Part shown: positions 5,220 through 7,851 of the stretch, in pieces | How positions within the stretch are numbered: position 1 is the stretch's first letter | How the letters are laid out: each line of letters opens with the position of its first letter | Assembly: GCA_012026715.1 (NCBI GenBank) | Contig: VEPB01000303.1 | Coordinates: forward strand, 1 to 7,851 | Reading direction: 5' to 3' | DNA: 7,851 nucleotides | Origin: Methylococcaceae bacterium | GTDB taxonomy: Bacteria; Pseudomonadota; Gammaproteobacteria; Methylococcales; Methylococcaceae | Position numbers and translations under genes: made by a program | Notes under the pieces: generated by a model | What the model saw: only the letters and a program-made list of their open reading frames with translations | Databases searched by the model: none | What the model was told of the DNA's origin: nothing

Positions 5220-6855
5220 CTTGAGGTTTGTACTTTTCGTCCTGTTCCTTTTTCTGACCTTCCAGATCTACGAGCAATGGCAGCGCGACTATGGTCCCAA
5301 GCCGCCGGAGGCGGTTGCGGTCAATCCCGACGGCACGCCGGCTGCGGTTCCGCCTGCCGATGCGGCCGCGCCAAGCGCCAAGCCGGTCGCGGAAGTCAAA
5401 GGTGGCCAGCGCATCACGGTGGTGACCGATACCGTTCGCGCCGAGATCGACACCCTGGGCGGCGATCTGAAGATCCTCGATCTCACGCACTACCCGGTAG
5501 ACAAGGATAAGCCCGATCAGCCGGTCCGGCTGTTGAACGACGCTCCGGCCGAGCTGTTCATTTCCCAGAGCGGCCTGTTGGGCAAGGAGGACAGTTCCCC
5601 CAATCATTACAGCGAGTGGACGGTCGCCTCGACCCAATTCACCCTGGCGGACGGCCAGGATGAGCTGCGAGTGCCACTGACCTGGACCAATTCCGCCGGC
5701 GTCAAGGTCACCAAGACCTACGTATTCCACCGCGGCAGCTACGTGGTCGACCTGGAGCATCAGGTGACCAACCAGTCGGAGGCACCCTGGCGCGGTCAGC
5801 AGTACACCCAGTTGCAGCGCAAGGAGCCCGTGAAGAAGGTCACCTCGGTGTTCTCCACGTCTTCCGCCGACCGCGCCTACATCGGTGGGGTCATCTACAC
5901 GCCGGAGGACAAATACCAGAAGGTCAAGTTTGATGAGATGGAGGAGAAGAGCCTGTCGCGCAAGGCCAAGGATGGTTGGGTCGCCATGATCCAACATTAC
6001 TTCTTCGCCGCCTGGTTGCCCCAGTCCGGCGAGGAGGAAAGCTTCTACACCAAGTCGCTGGGCGACCGGGTGTTCGTGATCGGCGCCATGACCCCGGCCG
6101 CCGACGTGCAGCCGGGCGGTCAGGCGGTGTTCAAGGCGCGATTGTTCGCCGGGCCGAAGCTGCAGCGGGTGTTGGAGACCACCGCGCCGGGACTGGAATT
6201 GACCGTCGATTACGGCAATCTGACCTTCATCGCCAAGCCGGTGTTCTGGCTGATGGAGCAGTTCAACCGGCTGTTCGGCAACTGGGGTGTCGCCATCATC
6301 CTCGGCACCGTGGTGATCAAGCTGTTGTTCTACAAGTTGTCGGAATCCAGCTACCGTTCCATGGCCAACATGCGCAAGCTGCAGCCCAAGCTGAAGGAGC
6401 TCAAGGAGCGTTTTGGCGACGACAAGCAGCAGTTCAACGTGGCGATGATGGATCTGTACCGCAAGGAAAAGGTCAACCCGCTCGGCGGCTGTCTGCCGAT
6501 CCTGGTGCAAATCCCGGTGTTCATCTCGCTCTATTGGGTGCTGATCGAAAGCGTCGAAATGCGCCAGGCCAGCTTCGCGCTGTGGCTCAACGACTTGTCC
6601 TCCATGGACCCGTATTTCGTGCTGCCGGCGATCATGGGCGTGTCCATGTTCATCCAGCAGAAGCTCAATCCGGCCCCGGCGGATCCCATGCAGGCCAAGA
6701 TCATGCAGTGGTTTCCGCTGATGTTCACCTTCATGTTCGCCTTTTTCCCCTCCGGGCTGGTGCTCTATTGGGTGGTGAACAACATCCTCTCCATCGTCCA
6801 GCAGTGGGTCATCACCCGTCAGGTGGAAGGCAAGGGCAAGGCCAAGCCGGCCTGA
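5212..6855 (+). CDS. yidC: Membrane protein insertase YidC (Oxa1 family)
   Basis: YidC inserts and folds inner-membrane proteins, alone or with SecYEG. The product has 547 residues (E. coli 548). Transmembrane segment 1 lies at about 4-19 (LRFVLFVLFLFLTF). A Pro/Ala-rich linker follows at about 30-60, then the large periplasmic domain at about 65-335. The conserved Oxa1 core includes NWGVAIILGTVVIKLLFY (about 357-374), the cytoplasmic helical hairpin (about 380-422), NPLGGCLPILVQIPVFISLYW (422-442), YFVLPAIMGVSMF (468-480) and FPSGLVLYWVVNN (512-524). The groove's positive residue, Arg366 in E. coli, is Lys370 here; I recall Lys at this site in other proteobacteria. ATG 5212 gives the family-type start MDNLRF and overlaps the yidD stop; GTG 5203 would add three residues and is less likely. 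A GGTGG at 5202-5206 lies 5 nt upstream. Confidence 0.98.
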   Translation: MDNLRFVLFVLFLFLTFQIYEQWQRDYGPKPPEAVAVNPDGTPAAVPPADAAAPSAKPVAEVKGGQRITVVTDTVRAEIDTLGGDLKILDLTHYPVDKDKPDQPVRLLNDAPAELFISQSGLLGKEDSSPNHYSEWTVASTQFTLADGQDELRVPLTWTNSAGVKVTKTYVFHRGSYVVDLEHQVTNQSEAPWRGQQYTQLQRKEPVKKVTSVFSTSSADRAYIGGVIYTPEDKYQKVKFDEMEEKSLSRKAKDGWVAMIQHYFFAAWLPQSGEEESFYTKSLGDRVFVIGAMTPAADVQPGGQAVFKARLFAGPKLQRVLETTAPGLELTVDYGNLTFIAKPVFWLMEQFNRLFGNWGVAIILGTVVIKLLFYKLSESSYRSMANMRKLQPKLKELKERFGDDKQQFNVAMMDLYRKEKVNPLGGCLPILVQIPVFISLYWVLIESVEMRQASFALWLNDLSSMDPYFVLPAIMGVSMFIQQKLNPAPADPMQAKIMQWFPLMFTFMFAFFPSGLVLYWVVNNILSIVQQWVITRQVEGKGKAKPA

Positions 6856-6874
6856 ATCCATCCATCCGGCGCCG

Positions 6875-6899
6875 CCCGCCGGGGTTAATGCCCCGCGGG
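6875..6899 (+). repeat. GC-rich hairpin in the yidC-mnmE gap, overlapping the mnmE ribosome-binding site
   Basis: CCCGC (6875-6879) pairs with GCGGG (6895-6899) and GGGG (6881-6884) with CCCC (6891-6894) around the loop TTAATG. The result is a 9-bp, all-GC stem with one bulged C at 6880. The 3' arm shares its last three bases with the mnmE Shine-Dalgarno. No T-run follows, so it is not a standard intrinsic terminator. It could modulate mnmE translation or protect the yidC message. Confidence 0.6.
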
Positions 6900-6902
6900 A
6901 GG
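6897..6902 (+). promoter_or_regulatory. Shine-Dalgarno deciding the mnmE start
   Basis: GGGAGG lies 8 nt before GTG 6911 and 17 nt before GTG 6920. The spacing favours 6911. Its first three bases are in the 3' arm of the preceding hairpin. Confidence 0.65.
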
Positions 6903-6910
6903 CTCGAACG

Positions 6911-7851
6911 GTGCTTCGGGTGACGCTGTCCCAGGACACCATCGTTGCCGTCGCCACCCCGCCCGGACGCGGCGGGGTCGGCATCGTCCGCGCTTCCGGT
7001 CCTGCCGTTCCGGTGCTGGCACTCCAGCTGCTGGGCTCGATGCCGCCGCCAAGGTCGGCTCGCTTCACCTCTTTTACGGATTCCGACGGATCCGTCCTCG
7101 ATCGTGGTATCGCCATCTACTTCCCGGCCCCGGCCTCGTTTACCGGCGAGGATGTGCTGGAGCTTCAGGCGCACGGCAGTCCAGTGGTGCTGGACCTGCT
7201 GCTGCGCCGGATGCTGGCGCTGGGGGCGCGGCTGGCGCGGCCGGGCGAGTTCTCGGAGCGTGCCTTCCACAATGACAAGCTGGATCTGGTTCAGGCCGAA
7301 GCGGTTGCCGATCTGATTGCCGCTTCCACCGAACGCGCGGTCCGTTCGGCTATGCGGTCGCTCCAGGGCGAGTTTTCCCAACGTATCCAGGGCCTGGTTG
7401 ATGTCCTCGCGGACCTGCGGGTCTATGTGGAAGCCGCCATCGATTTCGTCGATGAAGACATCGAGTTTCTCCGGCAGGGCCAGATCGGCGAGCGGCTGCG
7501 GGGCCTTCTGGACGATCTGGCCAGCATCCGCCGAACCGCCCGGCAGGGCTGTCTATTGCAGGAAGGACTGACGGTGGTGATCGCCGGCAAGCCCAATGCC
7601 GGCAAGTCCAGCCTGCTCAACTGCCTGGCCGGGCGCGATGCGGCCATCGTGACGGAGATTGCCGGCACCACCCGCGATGTCTTGCGGGAATATATCCAGA
7701 TCGACGGTTTGCCGCTCCATGTGGTCGATACCGCCGGGCTTCGGGAAAGCACCGACGCGATCGAACGGGAGGGCATCCGCCGCGCCCGCGAGGCCATTGC
7801 GCAGGCGGATCATATTCTGGTCATGCAGGACGACCGGGAACCCGTCGGGGA
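6911..7851 (+). CDS. mnmE: tRNA uridine-5-carboxymethylaminomethyl modification GTPase MnmE, C-terminus cut by window edge
   Basis: MnmE (TrmE) is a GTPase that acts with MnmG to modify the wobble uridine (U34) of certain tRNAs, using a tetrahydrofolate one-carbon donor. The window holds 313 codons of about 450. The N-terminal folate-binding domain (1-125) contains DTIVAVATPPGRGGVGIVR (9-27), SFTGEDVLELQAHG (76-89) and RPGEFSERAFHNDKLDL (110-126). The helical domain follows, with VEAAIDFVDEDI (173-184). The inserted G domain shows G1 GKPNAGKS (226-233), switch I AGTTRD (251-256) and G3 DTAG (273-276). G4 and the C-terminal helical domain with the FCIGK end would lie beyond the window. There is no ATG; GTG 6911 is preferred on its Shine-Dalgarno, while GTG 6920 gives a start closer to the E. 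coli length. It lies 55 nt after yidC and is probably in the same operon. Confidence 0.97.
   Translation, partial: MLRVTLSQDTIVAVATPPGRGGVGIVRASGPAVPVLALQLLGSMPPPRSARFTSFTDSDGSVLDRGIAIYFPAPASFTGEDVLELQAHGSPVVLDLLLRRMLALGARLARPGEFSERAFHNDKLDLVQAEAVADLIAASTERAVRSAMRSLQGEFSQRIQGLVDVLADLRVYVEAAIDFVDEDIEFLRQGQIGERLRGLLDDLASIRRTARQGCLLQEGLTVVIAGKPNAGKSSLLNCLAGRDAAIVTEIAGTTRDVLREYIQIDGLPLHVVDTAGLRESTDAIEREGIRRAREAIAQADHILVMQDDREPVG

Noticed and set aside
6856..6867. Three tandem ATCC units right after the yidC stop.
   Set aside because: Too short to be called a repeat array and has no neighbouring copies.
5976..6923. A 315-codon + strand frame overlapping yidC.
   Set aside because: It is an out-of-frame reading of yidC running into the mnmE leader; Arg/Gly/Ala/Gln-rich and without recognisable motifs.
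5134..7116. A 660-codon open frame on the - strand.
   Set aside because: It lies antisense to yidC and the start of mnmE and spans three gene boundaries. The His/Leu/Gly/Asp-rich composition is that of an antisense shadow, with no family resemblance.
1..7851. Search for an undescribed system, mobile element, CRISPR array or RNA gene.
   Set aside because: All space except short gaps is filled by nine conserved core genes in a well-known order. I see no foreign gene, direct-repeat array, terminal inverted repeats, tRNA or riboswitch-like leader.

Overview
The window is the conserved dnaA neighbourhood of a bacterial chromosome, and every part of it can be assigned. Two gene sets diverge from one short intergenic gap at 4303-4496. 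Leftward on the minus strand run dnaA, dnaN, recF and gyrB; gyrB is cut by the window's left edge. Rightward on the plus strand run rpmH, rnpA, yidD, yidC and mnmE; mnmE is cut by the right edge. This order is typical of Gammaproteobacteria that keep the ancestral layout, such as pseudomonads. The DnaA, RecF, beta-clamp, YidC and MnmE proteins read closest to gammaproteobacterial versions as I remember them. The DNA is GC-rich, with strongly G/C-biased third codon positions. A free-living, high-GC gammaproteobacterium is likely (Methylococcales, Chromatiales or Xanthomonadales-like), but genus cannot be decided from this window.

The left half is the replication block. DnaA initiates replication, DnaN is the sliding clamp, RecF loads recombinase at gapped forks, and GyrB is the ATPase subunit of gyrase. 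Gaps between these genes are only 33-42 nt, and no intrinsic terminator is visible, so they probably form one operon read from a promoter upstream of dnaA. The right half is the ribosome and membrane-biogenesis block: L34, the RNase P protein, the YidD/YidC membrane-insertion pair and the tRNA wobble-uridine GTPase MnmE. Genes here overlap (rnpA/yidD by 43 nt, yidD/yidC by 8 nt), which suggests translational coupling.

The 194-bp central gap carries one perfect DnaA box (4405-4413). It lies between a good rpmH promoter and a plausible dnaA promoter, so it is well placed for DnaA autoregulation. There is no DnaA-box cluster and no obvious AT-rich unwinding element, so the functional origin cannot be assigned to this gap with confidence.

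I found no mobile element, CRISPR array, tRNA or rRNA, phage gene or unknown system. The points worth a second look are small: substitutions at normally conserved residues in GyrB and RnpA, a hairpin covering the mnmE ribosome-binding site, a recF start without a Shine-Dalgarno sequence, and the single DnaA box between divergent promoters.
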